Shown: positions 43,406 through 52,083 of the stretch, one piece after another
Layout: the number at the start of each line of letters is the position of its first letter
Position numbering within the stretch: position 1 is the first letter of the stretch
Assembly: GCF_002005425.1 (NCBI RefSeq)
Contig: NZ_CP019704.1
Span: 682,001 to 746,000, forward strand
DNA length: 64,000 nucleotides
DNA from: Polaribacter sp. BM10
GTDB taxonomy: Bacteria > Bacteroidota > Bacteroidia > Flavobacteriales > Flavobacteriaceae
Direction of reading: 5' to 3'
Made by a program: the position numbers and the translations under genes
The notes under the pieces: model-generated
Database searches by the model: none
Told to the model about the DNA's origin: nothing
Seen by the model: the letters and a program-made list of their open reading frames with translations, nothing else

Positions 43406-45394
43406 ATGGCAAGTAAAATTAAATTTATCGCAAATTCTATAGCAAAAGAACAACTTTTACATTTATATAAAGAAATGTTGTTACCTAGATTGATAGAAGA
43501 AAAAATGTTAATTCTTTTGCGTCAAGGTAAAATATCTAAATGGTTTTCTGGCATTGGGCAAGAGGCTATTGCAGTTGGTGTAACGGCTGCTTTGTACGAT
43601 GACGAGTACATTTTACCAATGCACAGAAATTTAGGAGTGTTTACAACACGTAAAATTCCTTTACACAGACTTTTTTCGCAATGGCAAGGTAAATTAAATG
43701 GTTTTACTAAAGGTAGAGATAGAAGTTTTCATTTTGGGACACAAGAATTTCATATTGTTGGTATGATATCGCATCTTGGGCCACAATTAGGCGTTGCAGA
43801 TGGTATTGCATTAGCAAATAAAATAAAGCAAAATGGCAATGTTTGTGCAGTTTTTACAGGAGAAGGTGGTACAAGTGAAGGAGATTTTCATGAGGCCTTA
43901 AATGTTGCTTCTGTATGGGATTTGCCCGTATTATTTTGTGTAGAAAATAATGGGTATGGTTTGTCTACGCCTACATCAGAACAATTTAAATGCAATCATA
44001 TAGCCGATAAAGGCATTGGCTATGGTATGGAGAGTTATGTAATCGATGGGAATAATATTTTAGAGGTGTATGCAAAAGTGTCTGAAATAGCCGAAAGTAT
44101 TCGAAAAAAACCAAGACCAGTATTGTTAGAGTTTAAAACCTTTAGAATGCGTGGGCACGAAGAAGCTAGTGGAACAAAGTACGTACCACAAGATTTATTA
44201 GATACTTGGGCAGATAAAGATCCGTTAGAAAATTTTAAAGAATTTTTATTAGAAGATGGTGTTCTTACAGAAACATTAGATGCGTCTTTTCGTACTGAAA
44301 TTACATCACAAATAAATACAAACTTAGATATAGCGTATAATGAGGAAGAAATTATACCAGATTTAGAAGAGGAGTTAAAAGACGTTTATAAAGATTATAG
44401 TTATAAAGAAATAGTTCCGTCTCTTGACAAGAAAAAAATAAGATTTGTTGATGCCATTTCAGAAGGATTGGAGCAGGCAATGGAAAAAAATGATAATTTG
44501 ATTATCATGGGGCAAGATGTTGCAGCTTATGGCGGTGTTTTTAAAATTACTGATGGATTTTTAGAGAAATTTGGAAAAGAACGTGTAAGAAATACTCCAA
44601 TTTGCGAGTCTGCAATTGTTTCTGCTGCTTATGGTTTGTCTGTTAACGGATTTAAAGCTGTTATGGAAATGCAATTTGCAGATTTTGTCTCATCAGGATT
44701 TAATCCTATTGTAAATTTACTAGCAAAATCGCATTATCGCTGGCAACAAAAAGCAGACATTGTAGTAAGAATGCCTTGTGGTGCAGGTGTAAATGCAGGG
44801 CCTTTTCATAGTCAAACAAACGAAGCTTGGTTTACCAAAACTCCTGGATTAATAGTTGTTTATCCGGCTTTTCCGTCAGATGCAAAAGGGTTGTTAGCTT
44901 CGGCAATAGAGAATCCAAACCCTGTAATGTTTTTCGAGCATAAAGCTTTGTATCGTTCTGTTTATCAAGAAGTATCTACAAATAGTTATACAACAGAAAT
45001 TGGTAAAGCAGCTGTTGTAAAACAAGGTGATGCATTAACAATTATTAGTTATGGTGCTGCAATACATTGGGTTTTAGAGTCTTTAGAAAAGCAAAACATA
45101 GAAAATATAGATGTAATCGATTTAAGAACGTTACAACCTTTAGATGTTGAAACTATTTACGATTCAGTAAAAAAAACAGGTAAAGCAATTATTGTACAAG
45201 AAGATTCTATGTTTGGTGGTTTGGCAAGTGATATTTCTGCATTAATAAGCGAAAACTGTTTCGAATATTTAGACGCACCGGTTGCTAGAATTGCAAGCTT
45301 AGAAACTCCTATACCTTTTCAAGCAGAATTAGAAAATCAATATTTAGGAAAAAGTCGATTAGATAAAGCTATAGAAGTGCTTTTAAATTATTAA
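43406..45394 (+). CDS. 2-oxoacid dehydrogenase E1, fused alpha and beta subunits
   Basis: 662 residues. Residues 10-320 are the E1-alpha, with the thiamine diphosphate motif GEGGTSEGDF (152-161) ending in NN (181-182); the usual GDG is GEG here. Residues 345-655 are the E1-beta (KKIRFVDAISEGLEQAM, IMGQDVAAYGGVF, ETPIPF). Fusion in one chain is typical of Bacteroidota branched-chain 2-oxoacid (2-oxoisovalerate) dehydrogenases. The Lrp gene upstream supports a branched-chain substrate. E2 and E3 genes are not in the window. Confidence 0.92.
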   Translation: MASKIKFIANSIAKEQLLHLYKEMLLPRLIEEKMLILLRQGKISKWFSGIGQEAIAVGVTAALYDDEYILPMHRNLGVFTTRKIPLHRLFSQWQGKLNGFTKGRDRSFHFGTQEFHIVGMISHLGPQLGVADGIALANKIKQNGNVCAVFTGEGGTSEGDFHEALNVASVWDLPVLFCVENNGYGLSTPTSEQFKCNHIADKGIGYGMESYVIDGNNILEVYAKVSEIAESIRKKPRPVLLEFKTFRMRGHEEASGTKYVPQDLLDTWADKDPLENFKEFLLEDGVLTETLDASFRTEITSQINTNLDIAYNEEEIIPDLEEELKDVYKDYSYKEIVPSLDKKKIRFVDAISEGLEQAMEKNDNLIIMGQDVAAYGGVFKITDGFLEKFGKERVRNTPICESAIVSAAYGLSVNGFKAVMEMQFADFVSSGFNPIVNLLAKSHYRWQQKADIVVRMPCGAGVNAGPFHSQTNEAWFTKTPGLIVVYPAFPSDAKGLLASAIENPNPVMFFEHKALYRSVYQEVSTNSYTTEIGKAAVVKQGDALTIISYGAAIHWVLESLEKQNIENIDVIDLRTLQPLDVETIYDSVKKTGKAIIVQEDSMFGGLASDISALISENCFEYLDAPVARIASLETPIPFQAELENQYLGKSRLDKAIEVLLNY

Positions 45395-45428
45395 AAATTA
45401 GTATTTTTAGAGTTAAAAATTAGTATTC

Positions 45429-46433
45429 ATGATTAATAAACAAGTTATACTTAAAAATAGACCCAAAGGTTATCCAGATGAAAATACTTGGCAATTAGAA
45501 AGTAATGAAATTACTGAGTTACAAGACGGAGAAATTTTAATAGAACATCATTATATATCATTAGACCCAGCAATGCGCGGTTGGATGAATGATTCAAAAT
45601 CATACATTCCGCCAGTAGCATTAGATCACGTTATGCGCGCAGGTGCTATTGGTAAAGTTATCAAAACAAATAACAATCCAAAATTTGAAGTTGGAGATTG
45701 TGTAACAAGTTGGGGTGGCGTACAACAATATTCTATTACAAACGGAGATGGCTGGTTTAAAGTAGACGAAAGTTTGGCCTCGATGCCAATGTATTTGGGT
45801 ACTTTAGGTATGCCAGGAATGACAGCGTACTTTGGTATTTTAGAAGTAGGAAAAGTTAAACAAGGAGATATCGTTTTGGTATCTGGTGCTGCAGGAGCTG
45901 TTGGTGCTATTGTTGGGCAAATAGCTAAAATAAAAGGCTGTACAGTAATTGGTATTGCTGGCGGAAAAGAAAAATGCGACTATATTTTAAATGAGTTAGG
46001 TTTTGATGATGCTATAGACTACAAAAACGAGAATATTTATTCTGCCTTAAAAAAGAAATGTCCTAAAGGTATCGATGTCTTTTTTGATAACGTAGGTGGT
46101 GTAATACTAGATGCAGCATTAAGCAAATTAAGAATGCATGCAAAAGTAATTATATGTGGTGCAATTTCTCAATACAACAACAAAAGTAAAGTGCAAGGTC
46201 CTAGTAATTATCTATCATTGTTAGTAACACGTTCTACAATGCAAGGTCTTATGGTAATGGATTATACCAAAGATTTTGGTAAAGCTGTAAAAGAGATGAG
46301 TGGCTGGTTACAAGAAGGAAAACTAAAATCGAAAGAAGATATTTATAACGGAATCGAAAACTTTCAAGAAACCTATAATAGACTTTTTACAGGTAATAAA
46401 AACGGAAAATTAGTCTTAAAAGTAAAAGAGTAG
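45429..46433 (+). CDS. NADP-dependent MDR oxidoreductase (prostaglandin reductase-like)
   Basis: 334-residue medium-chain dehydrogenase/reductase without structural zinc, of the leukotriene B4 dehydrogenase/curcumin reductase group. N-terminus KNRPKGYPDENTWQLE and HHYISLDPAMRGWMND are characteristic; the nucleotide loop is SGAAGAVGAIVGQIAK (about 153-168). It reduces carbon-carbon double bonds conjugated to carbonyls. 34 nt after the E1 gene, probably the same transcript. Its stop codon shares one base with the next start. Confidence 0.9.
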   Translation: MINKQVILKNRPKGYPDENTWQLESNEITELQDGEILIEHHYISLDPAMRGWMNDSKSYIPPVALDHVMRAGAIGKVIKTNNNPKFEVGDCVTSWGGVQQYSITNGDGWFKVDESLASMPMYLGTLGMPGMTAYFGILEVGKVKQGDIVLVSGAAGAVGAIVGQIAKIKGCTVIGIAGGKEKCDYILNELGFDDAIDYKNENIYSALKKKCPKGIDVFFDNVGGVILDAALSKLRMHAKVIICGAISQYNNKSKVQGPSNYLSLLVTRSTMQGLMVMDYTKDFGKAVKEMSGWLQEGKLKSKEDIYNGIENFQETYNRLFTGNKNGKLVLKVKE

Positions 46434-46618
46434 TGGAGCAAGAGCATTTTTTTCAATGTCCATATTGTTGGGAAGAAGTATCGATGATTTTAGATGCAAG
46501 CGTACATCAGCAAACCTATATAGAAGATTGTGAGGTTTGCTGTAATCCTATAGAAATTACACCAACTTTTGAGGCAGGAGAATTAATAGCCTTTAATGCA
46601 CAAAATATCGAACAATAA
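46433..46618 (+). CDS. CPXCG-motif cysteine-rich protein (GTG start)
   Basis: 61 residues with four Cys in two pairs (CPYC at 9-12, then CEVCC around 33-37), a small zinc-ribbon protein of the CPXCG family; function unknown. The GTG start overlaps the stop of the preceding MDR gene (TAGTG), so it is translationally coupled. No upstream ATG exists in frame. Immediately followed by the second dispersed repeat. Confidence 0.85.
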   Translation: MEQEHFFQCPYCWEEVSMILDASVHQQTYIEDCEVCCNPIEITPTFEAGELIAFNAQNIEQ

Positions 46619-46744
46619 TTTTTAGAAGCTATTTCCTGCTTTCGCTACTCGCTTTTTTTCGCTTCGCTAGATTGTTTTTATAAAAATATCTTTTTATAAA
46701 AACAATCTAAAAAGAGCTCAAACAAACCGCTCTATCAGGGCTAA
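46617..46744 (+). repeat. Dispersed palindromic repeat, copy 2
   Basis: Same ends as copy 1 (AGAAGCTATTTCCTGC at 46624-46639, ATCAGGGCTAA at 46734-46744) and the same inner words. The central hairpin is different: an 18-bp perfect stem at 46669-46686 and 46691-46708 with loop TATC. Starts inside the stop codon of the CPXCG gene; the other neighbour converges. Confidence 0.8.
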
Positions 46745-46784
46745 GAAATTCTGGAAACAACAGTTCTATACCGATTTTAAGTGC

Positions 46785-47492
46785 TTAATTTGCTAATGGA
46801 TTTTTCCAAGAAAATTCTTTAAAAGCATGCTGCCAATCTTCCGGAAACTTTGCTTTTAAACTTAAGAATTCCTCAGAAAAAGGATGCTTAAATTCTAATT
46901 TACCAGCGTGTAAAAACATTTTGCACCAACCAAAGTTGTTTTCAAACATTACATTGTGGTTTTTATCGCCATATTTAGGGTCGCCAATTAACGGATTGCT
47001 AATTTTATTGGTGTGAATTCTTAATTGATGCATTCTACCTGTTTTAGGTTTCATTTCAATTAGACTATAACGAGAAGAATCGTAAGGTTTTACAGGAATT
47101 TCTAGCGTTACTTTTTCTAAAGTTTTTAAAACTGTTAATGCATCTTTGTGTACATTGGCATCACGTCCTTTTACTGGCGAATCTATTATTTTTTCTTCTG
47201 GTGCAAAACCTCTAACCAAACCGTAATATGTTTTTTCAATTTGATTATTAGTAAACAATTCTTGAAACTTAGAAACGTATTGTTTTTCTTTTGCTAATAA
47301 AATAATACCAGATGTTTTTCTGTCTAAACGATGTATCGGGTATGTTTTTATTCCTTTCAACGCTTCAACTAATTGTAAAAGAGAAGCTTCATCAGCAACG
47401 TTTCTAGAGTGATGCGCATGATGAACTACAACATTGTTAGGTTTACTAACGCATAAGATATAATCATCTTCAAAAATAATGTGTACACTCAT
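46785..47492 (-). CDS. truC: tRNA pseudouridine(65) synthase TruC
   Basis: 235-residue RluA-family pseudouridine synthase without an S4 domain. The catalytic Asp57 is in PIHRLDRKTSG; other family blocks are IEKTYYGLVRGF, GRMHQLRIHTNKI and NPLIGDPKYGD. TruC modifies uridine 65 of tRNA; a related RluA-type target cannot be excluded. An exact -7 box (TATTTTTG, 47510-47517 minus) is 18 nt upstream. Confidence 0.88.
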   Translation of the reverse strand: MSVHIIFEDDYILCVSKPNNVVVHHAHHSRNVADEASLLQLVEALKGIKTYPIHRLDRKTSGIILLAKEKQYVSKFQELFTNNQIEKTYYGLVRGFAPEEKIIDSPVKGRDANVHKDALTVLKTLEKVTLEIPVKPYDSSRYSLIEMKPKTGRMHQLRIHTNKISNPLIGDPKYGDKNHNVMFENNFGWCKMFLHAGKLEFKHPFSEEFLSLKAKFPEDWQHAFKEFSWKNPLAN

Positions 47493-47509
47493 TTCTATTA
47501 TTTAGATTT

Positions 47510-47517
47510 CAAAAATA
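47510..47517 (-). promoter_or_regulatory. -7 box for truC
   Basis: TATTTTTG on the minus strand, exact TAnnTTTG. Confidence 0.55.
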
Positions 47518-47601
47518 CTATTTAATTTGTGATATCTTTAAATGAATTTAAATTCCTTTTTTGTAAATTTAGATACCTAATAATCAATAAAATATTTAAT
47601 T

Positions 47602-48147
47602 ATGAGAATAGTATTGGTAAGTTTATTAGTTTTTTGCTTTGGTTGTTCTAGTTTAAAAAGTACGGTTACACAAGCAGAAATTGATAATTTAAAAGAAACC
47701 GTAGCTAGTAAAAATATAGAAGCAATTTTTGATTGGGCGCAGCCAATGGGGTTAAACAATAATGTAAGAGGATTAGAAAATTTATTACCTCCAGGTAGCT
47801 CTACAAATAATATTAATTTATCAGGAAATGCTAATTTTTTTAGAATTAAAAGTGATAGTGTTTATGTAGATTTGCCTTTTTACGGTCAGCAACAATTGTC
47901 TAGAGGTTACAATGCAGATGCAGGAATTAAATTTGAAGGCAAGCCAAAAGTTGTTAAAAAAACATTTGATGCTAAAAAAGGAGCTTATATTTTAAAGTAT
48001 ACTTTAAATGCTAAAGACGAAGGTTACAATGCTACGTTAACTTTATACCCAAACAGCAATTGTAGTTTGAATGTAAATAGCAGTCATAGATCAACAATTT
48101 ATTATAATGGAAATTGGAAAGTATTAACCGAAAACAGTAATAACTAA
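47602..48147 (+). CDS. DUF4251 lipoprotein
   Basis: 181 residues with an SPII signal (FCFG-C at residue 15). DUF4251 features are IKSDSVYVDLPFYGQQQLSRGYNADAG in the middle and VNSSHRSTIYYNGNW near the end, a beta-sheet envelope protein found widely in Bacteroidota; function unknown. Preceded by a near-consensus -7 box (TAAATTTA). Converges with the MFS gene, whose true stop would be only 3 nt away. Confidence 0.85.
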   Translation: MRIVLVSLLVFCFGCSSLKSTVTQAEIDNLKETVASKNIEAIFDWAQPMGLNNNVRGLENLLPPGSSTNNINLSGNANFFRIKSDSVYVDLPFYGQQQLSRGYNADAGIKFEGKPKVVKKTFDAKKGAYILKYTLNAKDEGYNATLTLYPNSNCSLNVNSSHRSTIYYNGNWKVLTENSNN

Positions 48148-48150
48148 GTT

Positions 48151-48262
48151 TTAACTTGCTTTCTTATTGGCAATATTTAAATACTGAATTAAGCAAAGAG
48201 CAATTAATCCGCAGATAAAGAAACCTATAAATAAAGGTAATGCAGTTTTATCTAAAAACCCC
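48151..48262 (-). pseudogene. C-terminal end of the MFS transporter in the -1 frame
   Basis: Reading on in the -1 frame from the T-run gives LDKTALPLFIGFFICGLIALC and a charged tail ending NKKAS-stop at 48151. This is the expected twelfth helix and tail of a Bcr/CflA transporter, so the gene carries a one-base frameshift at GGGGGTTTTT (minus strand; plus 48254-48263). Confidence 0.75.
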
Positions 48263-49352
48263 CAATATATGTAGCAATAGGAACTGCCATTATGGTAGAG
48301 AAAAAACCATTAATTGCTGCACCAATACCAGCAATATGACCAATAGGTTCCATGGCCAAAGCACGCGTATTTCCGAATAAAAAGCCAATTGCAAAAAATT
48401 GTATTGCAAAAAATGTTATCAACACATAAATACTTGGGTTGCTTTCACCATAAAATAGCGATATGTAGATAATTGGAATAAGTGTAAATAATACTGTAAA
48501 AATTTTAACCAATTTAAACATTCCTAATCTCACAACTAAAGTTCCGTTTAAGAATGTTGCAATACCAATGCTAATTGCCAAACCTGCAAAAATAAACGGA
48601 AACTCTTCTTTTAAATGATATTGTTTTTCGAATATTTGCTGACTTGCACTTAAATACACCATAAAAGAGCCCGTAATAAAACCAGAAAATAAAGTAAAAA
48701 TTACAGCGTTTTTATGTTTTATAAATTCTTTTGTACCCGAAACAAATAAAGATAATTTAAATTTTTTTCTATTTGCTACTTTCAGTGTTTCTGGTTGTCT
48801 TTTCCAAAGCCAAAGCATTACAAACAAACCAAACACTAATTGGCTATAGAAAATAGATTTCCAGCCATAAGAATCTAACATTATTTTACCAATAGCAGGT
48901 GCAACAACAGGAACTAAAATAAAAATAACCACAACAAAAGACATTACTTTAGCCATGTAATTACCGCTAAAACGATCTCTAACCATTGCAATACTTATAG
49001 TTCTAGGTGCAGAAAGACCAATACCTTGCAGAATTCTACCAAATATCATCATTTCTAAATTTTTAGAAAAAATGCACACCAAACTTGCAAAAGCAAACAC
49101 AATAAAACCTACATAAATTACAGGTTTTCTACCAAAACTATCTGATAACGGACCCGAAATTAACTGTCCAAAACCTAAACCTAGAAAAATCATGGTAATT
49201 AATAACTGATTATTCTGAGAATCTGTCACATTAATAGACAGACCAATATCTGTTATTGCAGGTAATAAAGCGTCTATAGCTAATGCAACTAAAGACATTA
49301 AAGAAGCCATTACAATAATAAATTCTATTTCAGATTTTTGTCTAATTTCCAT
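48252..49352 (-). CDS. Bcr/CflA-family MFS drug transporter, frameshifted at the 3' end
   Basis: 366 residues as read, with eleven membrane helices. MFS motif A is GPLSDSFGRKPVI (about 67-79) and the helix 5 motif VPVVAPAIGKIML marks a drug/proton antiporter. The frame closes early with YIGGF-stop at a G5T5 homopolymer, and the missing last helix is in the -1 frame. The heptamer G-GGT-TTT fits a -1 slippery site, so loss mutation, sequencing error and programmed shift are all possible. An exact -7 box ends only 4 nt before the ATG. Confidence 0.85.
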   Translation of the reverse strand: MEIRQKSEIEFIIVMASLMSLVALAIDALLPAITDIGLSINVTDSQNNQLLITMIFLGLGFGQLISGPLSDSFGRKPVIYVGFIVFAFASLVCIFSKNLEMMIFGRILQGIGLSAPRTISIAMVRDRFSGNYMAKVMSFVVVIFILVPVVAPAIGKIMLDSYGWKSIFYSQLVFGLFVMLWLWKRQPETLKVANRKKFKLSLFVSGTKEFIKHKNAVIFTLFSGFITGSFMVYLSASQQIFEKQYHLKEEFPFIFAGLAISIGIATFLNGTLVVRLGMFKLVKIFTVLFTLIPIIYISLFYGESNPSIYVLITFFAIQFFAIGFLFGNTRALAMEPIGHIAGIGAAINGFFSTIMAVPIATYIGGF

Positions 49353-49356
49353 TCGG

Positions 49357-49364
49357 CAAAAGTA
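49357..49364 (-). promoter_or_regulatory. -7 box abutting the MFS start codon
   Basis: TACTTTTG on the minus strand, exact consensus, only 4 nt from the ATG; implies a leaderless message or a start at the next Met (residue 15). Confidence 0.45.
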
Positions 49365-49404
49365 GTTTATTCACTTTTATAATTCTGTAAATATTCGTTT
49401 TATA

Positions 49405-49440
49405 AATAAAAAAAAGGACTACAAAATTGCAGTCCTTTTT
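49405..49440 (-). terminator. Terminator of the DUF805 cluster
   Basis: AAAAAGGACTGCAA pairs with TTGTAGTCCTTTTT (one G-U), loop 2 nt or more, T-run on the minus strand. Confidence 0.88.
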
Positions 49441-49461
49441 ATAATGTATAAATTAAAGAAA

Positions 49462-49833
49462 TTATTCATTTCCAATAAAATCTATTTCATTGCTGTTTCC
49501 TAAACCTTTTGGGTTTGATCCCCATTTATTTTCACCATTTTCACTATCAGTACAAGCTAAATACAAGTTGTAAAAAGGAATCAATAAAAACCAACCACTT
49601 TTACCAGCATCGTGCATTCTTCTAACTCCTACTGCTAAATATGGTAATAACACTGCAATAGAATATATGGTTTCAATAAGCGATGTTTCAGGAGAAACCA
49701 ATGAACCATGCATTATAAATTTAAGCGAAAATGATATTATTGAGTTTATCAATACAAACATCCAATACTCTTTTCTTCTTGCTCTTCCTTTAAAATCTGC
49801 ATATTGCTTTAAAACTTTTAAATACCAATTCAT
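49462..49833 (-). CDS. DUF805 membrane protein, paralog 3
   Basis: 123 residues with the DUF805 (YhaH-like) pattern: FKGRARRKEYWMFVLIN before helix 1, four hydrophobic segments, VRRMHDAGKSGWFLLIPFYNLY and the closing GENKWGSNPKG. Inner-membrane protein of unknown function. Last of three tandem paralogs. Confidence 0.87.
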   Translation of the reverse strand: MNWYLKVLKQYADFKGRARRKEYWMFVLINSIISFSLKFIMHGSLVSPETSLIETIYSIAVLLPYLAVGVRRMHDAGKSGWFLLIPFYNLYLACTDSENGENKWGSNPKGLGNSNEIDFIGNE

Positions 49834-49854
49834 TTTTCTTAATTTTAATTAAAC

Positions 49855-50289
49855 TTATTCTTTTCCTATAAAATCTATTTCTCTGTTATTGTTTATTCCT
49901 TTCGGATTTTCTCCGTATTGATTTACTTTATTTTCGCCTTCCATACAAGTTAATATCAAAAACCAAAAACCACCAATGTATGGTATAAGGTTGATAAAAA
50001 ACCATGCGCCACTTTTACCTAAATCGTGCATTCTTCTAGAGCTTACAGCTAAAGAAGGTATAATGGTAGCTAATGTATAAATTAATAAAAGTATTAAAAA
50101 TAGATATGAAGTGTTTTCAGTTTCAAACTCTTCGTTATAATCAAAAAGATTTTCGTTAGAATATATAAAAAGAAATAATAAAAGCCCTGTAAACAAATAA
50201 TGAAATAAAAAGAACATCCAATATTCTTTTCTTCTAGCTCTGCCAGAAAATTTAAAATAGTCTTTTAATACTTTTAAATACCAATCCAT
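49855..50289 (-). CDS. DUF805 membrane protein, paralog 2
   Basis: 144 residues, same blocks as its neighbours (FSGRARRKEYWMFFLFHY, SRRMHDLGKSGAWFFINLIPYIGGFW, GENPKGINNNREIDFIGKE) with a longer acidic loop between helices 1 and 2 (NENLFDYNEEFETENTS). Separated by 21 nt from paralog 3 and 12 nt from paralog 1, so one transcript. Confidence 0.87.
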   Translation of the reverse strand: MDWYLKVLKDYFKFSGRARRKEYWMFFLFHYLFTGLLLFLFIYSNENLFDYNEEFETENTSYLFLILLLIYTLATIIPSLAVSSRRMHDLGKSGAWFFINLIPYIGGFWFLILTCMEGENKVNQYGENPKGINNNREIDFIGKE

Positions 50290-50301
50290 AGTTTTTTGTT
50301 T

Positions 50302-50700
50302 TTATTCTTTTCCTATATTTTCTAATTCTGATGCATCCATTTTCTTCGGATTCATTCCGTATTTATTTTGTCCTTCCCAGCTATTTTCTAAAAATAAGAT
50401 TAAGAGCCAAATTGGTCCTATTAAAGGAATAAATCGAACAAACCAATAAGTACCAGATTTGTTAATATCATGTAATCTTCTAACTGCACAAGCTAAATGT
50501 GGTGTAATTATAAATAGTCCATAAATACCTATTATTAAAAAACCTTCGTTGGTTGTAGTGAATGTATTTATAAACTCTGCAAGAAACCCAAGTACTGTAA
50601 ATATAATTAGATAGCAAAGAAGAAAAATCCAATATTCTTTTCTTCTAGCACGACCAGAAAAATTTGCGTAATTTTTTATGCAGTACTTATAATAATTCAT
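50302..50700 (-). CDS. DUF805 membrane protein, paralog 1
   Basis: 132 residues with FSGRARRKEYWIFLLCY, VRRLHDINKSGTYWFVRFIPLIGPIW and GQNKYGMNPKK. First of the three copies; a near-consensus -7 box (TATTTTCG, minus 50715-50722) lies 14 nt before its ATG, while DUF58 upstream ends at 50729, so the cluster can be transcribed alone or from the MoxR operon. Confidence 0.87.
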   Translation of the reverse strand: MNYYKYCIKNYANFSGRARRKEYWIFLLCYLIIFTVLGFLAEFINTFTTTNEGFLIIGIYGLFIITPHLACAVRRLHDINKSGTYWFVRFIPLIGPIWLLILFLENSWEGQNKYGMNPKKMDASELENIGKE

Positions 50701-50728
50701 TGCTTTTTTTTTGACGAAAATAGTTTTT

Positions 50729-52063
50729 TTAGAACAATCCTCTAGATTTTAATTCAAGATATTTATTAATAACATCTCCGGTTAAATTTTCTGGTGCAGT
50801 TAAAACAGATTGAATTCCGTATTTTTTCAACTCATTTACAATTCTAACCTTTTCATACATAAACTTTTCTGCAATAATACTGTCGTAAACATCTTGTATA
50901 TTGTCTGTATCTGTATTAATTAGAGCTTGCAATTCTGTGTTTTTAAAAAATATAATTAATACCAAATGATTTTTTGCTAAAGCACGTAAATAGGGTAGTT
51001 GCCTGTTTAAACCATCCATAGTTTCGAAGTTTGTATAAATAATTAACAAACTTCTGTGCGTAATTTTTCTTTTTATAACTGCGTATAGCGTACTAAAATC
51101 AGATTCAGAAAAATCAGTTTTAAGATTGTATAGAGATTCAGAAATCAAATTCATTTGAGAATTTCTTTTTTCAGCAACAATCCAATCTTCTAATTTTTTA
51201 GAAAAAGATAACATTCCGGCTTTGTCTTGTTTTCTTAAAATGATATTGCTAATTGCAAGTGTAGCATTTATAGCGTAATCTAATAAAGAAAGCTGATTGA
51301 ATTGCATTTGCATTGCACGACCTTTATCAATTATAGCATAAACAGGTTGCGATTTTTCTTCTATATACTGATTGACCATCAGTTGGTTACTTTTTGCAGT
51401 TGCTTTCCAGTTTAAAGTTCTAATGTCGTCTCCAGAAACATATTCTTTAATTTGCTCAAACTCTAAAGAATGTCCAATTCTTCTCATTTTTTTTGTGCCG
51501 TAAGATACTGTGTTGTTGGTAAAAGCTTTAAAATCGAATTCTTTTAGTTTTAAAAATGAAGGATAACATTTTAAGATTTTTTCTTCTCCTAAAATATATT
51601 TTCTAGTTACTAATTGTAGCGGAGTATTCGTATAAATGTTTGTTTTGCCGAAGTTGTAAACTCCTCTTTGATTAGGTTTTAAATCATAAAAAAGGGATTT
51701 ATTATCACCAGTAGCAATGTTTAAATTGAAATTGGCATCTCTTTTTTGAAACTGATAGGGTAACTCTTCAATAATATTTAAATGCGCTTTAAAACCATAA
51801 GTATTAGTAAAGTTTAAACGAATAGTATTCACATCTCCGTTAGATAATCTTTCGGGTAAATTTCTTGAAAACTCGATGCCATTTTTTAATTTATACAAAA
51901 GAATTACATCAATTAACGAAATTGTTAAAAGTATAAAAAGTAGCACTTTAGAAATTTCGAAAAATACGGGTACAAAAAAGCCAACAACAAAAAGTGCTGC
52001 AATTGAGCCTAATAAATAGAAAAATCTATTGTTTAAAAAGAGTGAATTGTAAAAGTTTTTCAA
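50729..52063 (-). CDS. DUF58 domain protein
   Basis: 444 residues: two N-terminal membrane helices (about 12-30 and 37-55), a beta-rich region with LPERLSNGDVNTIRL, and the DUF58 core GDDIRTLNWKATAKSNQLMV, followed by a vWA-like fold (VYAIIDKGRAMQMQ) whose MIDAS motif is incomplete. DUF58 proteins pair with MoxR ATPases in chaperone-like assemblies acting on membrane or exported proteins. 20 nt downstream of moxR. Confidence 0.9.
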   Translation of the reverse strand: MKNFYNSLFLNNRFFYLLGSIAALFVVGFFVPVFFEISKVLLFILLTISLIDVILLYKLKNGIEFSRNLPERLSNGDVNTIRLNFTNTYGFKAHLNIIEELPYQFQKRDANFNLNIATGDNKSLFYDLKPNQRGVYNFGKTNIYTNTPLQLVTRKYILGEEKILKCYPSFLKLKEFDFKAFTNNTVSYGTKKMRRIGHSLEFEQIKEYVSGDDIRTLNWKATAKSNQLMVNQYIEEKSQPVYAIIDKGRAMQMQFNQLSLLDYAINATLAISNIILRKQDKAGMLSFSKKLEDWIVAEKRNSQMNLISESLYNLKTDFSESDFSTLYAVIKRKITHRSLLIIYTNFETMDGLNRQLPYLRALAKNHLVLIIFFKNTELQALINTDTDNIQDVYDSIIAEKFMYEKVRIVNELKKYGIQSVLTAPENLTGDVINKYLELKSRGLF

Positions 52064-52083
52064 GGTTTAGTTTTCTCTTTAAA

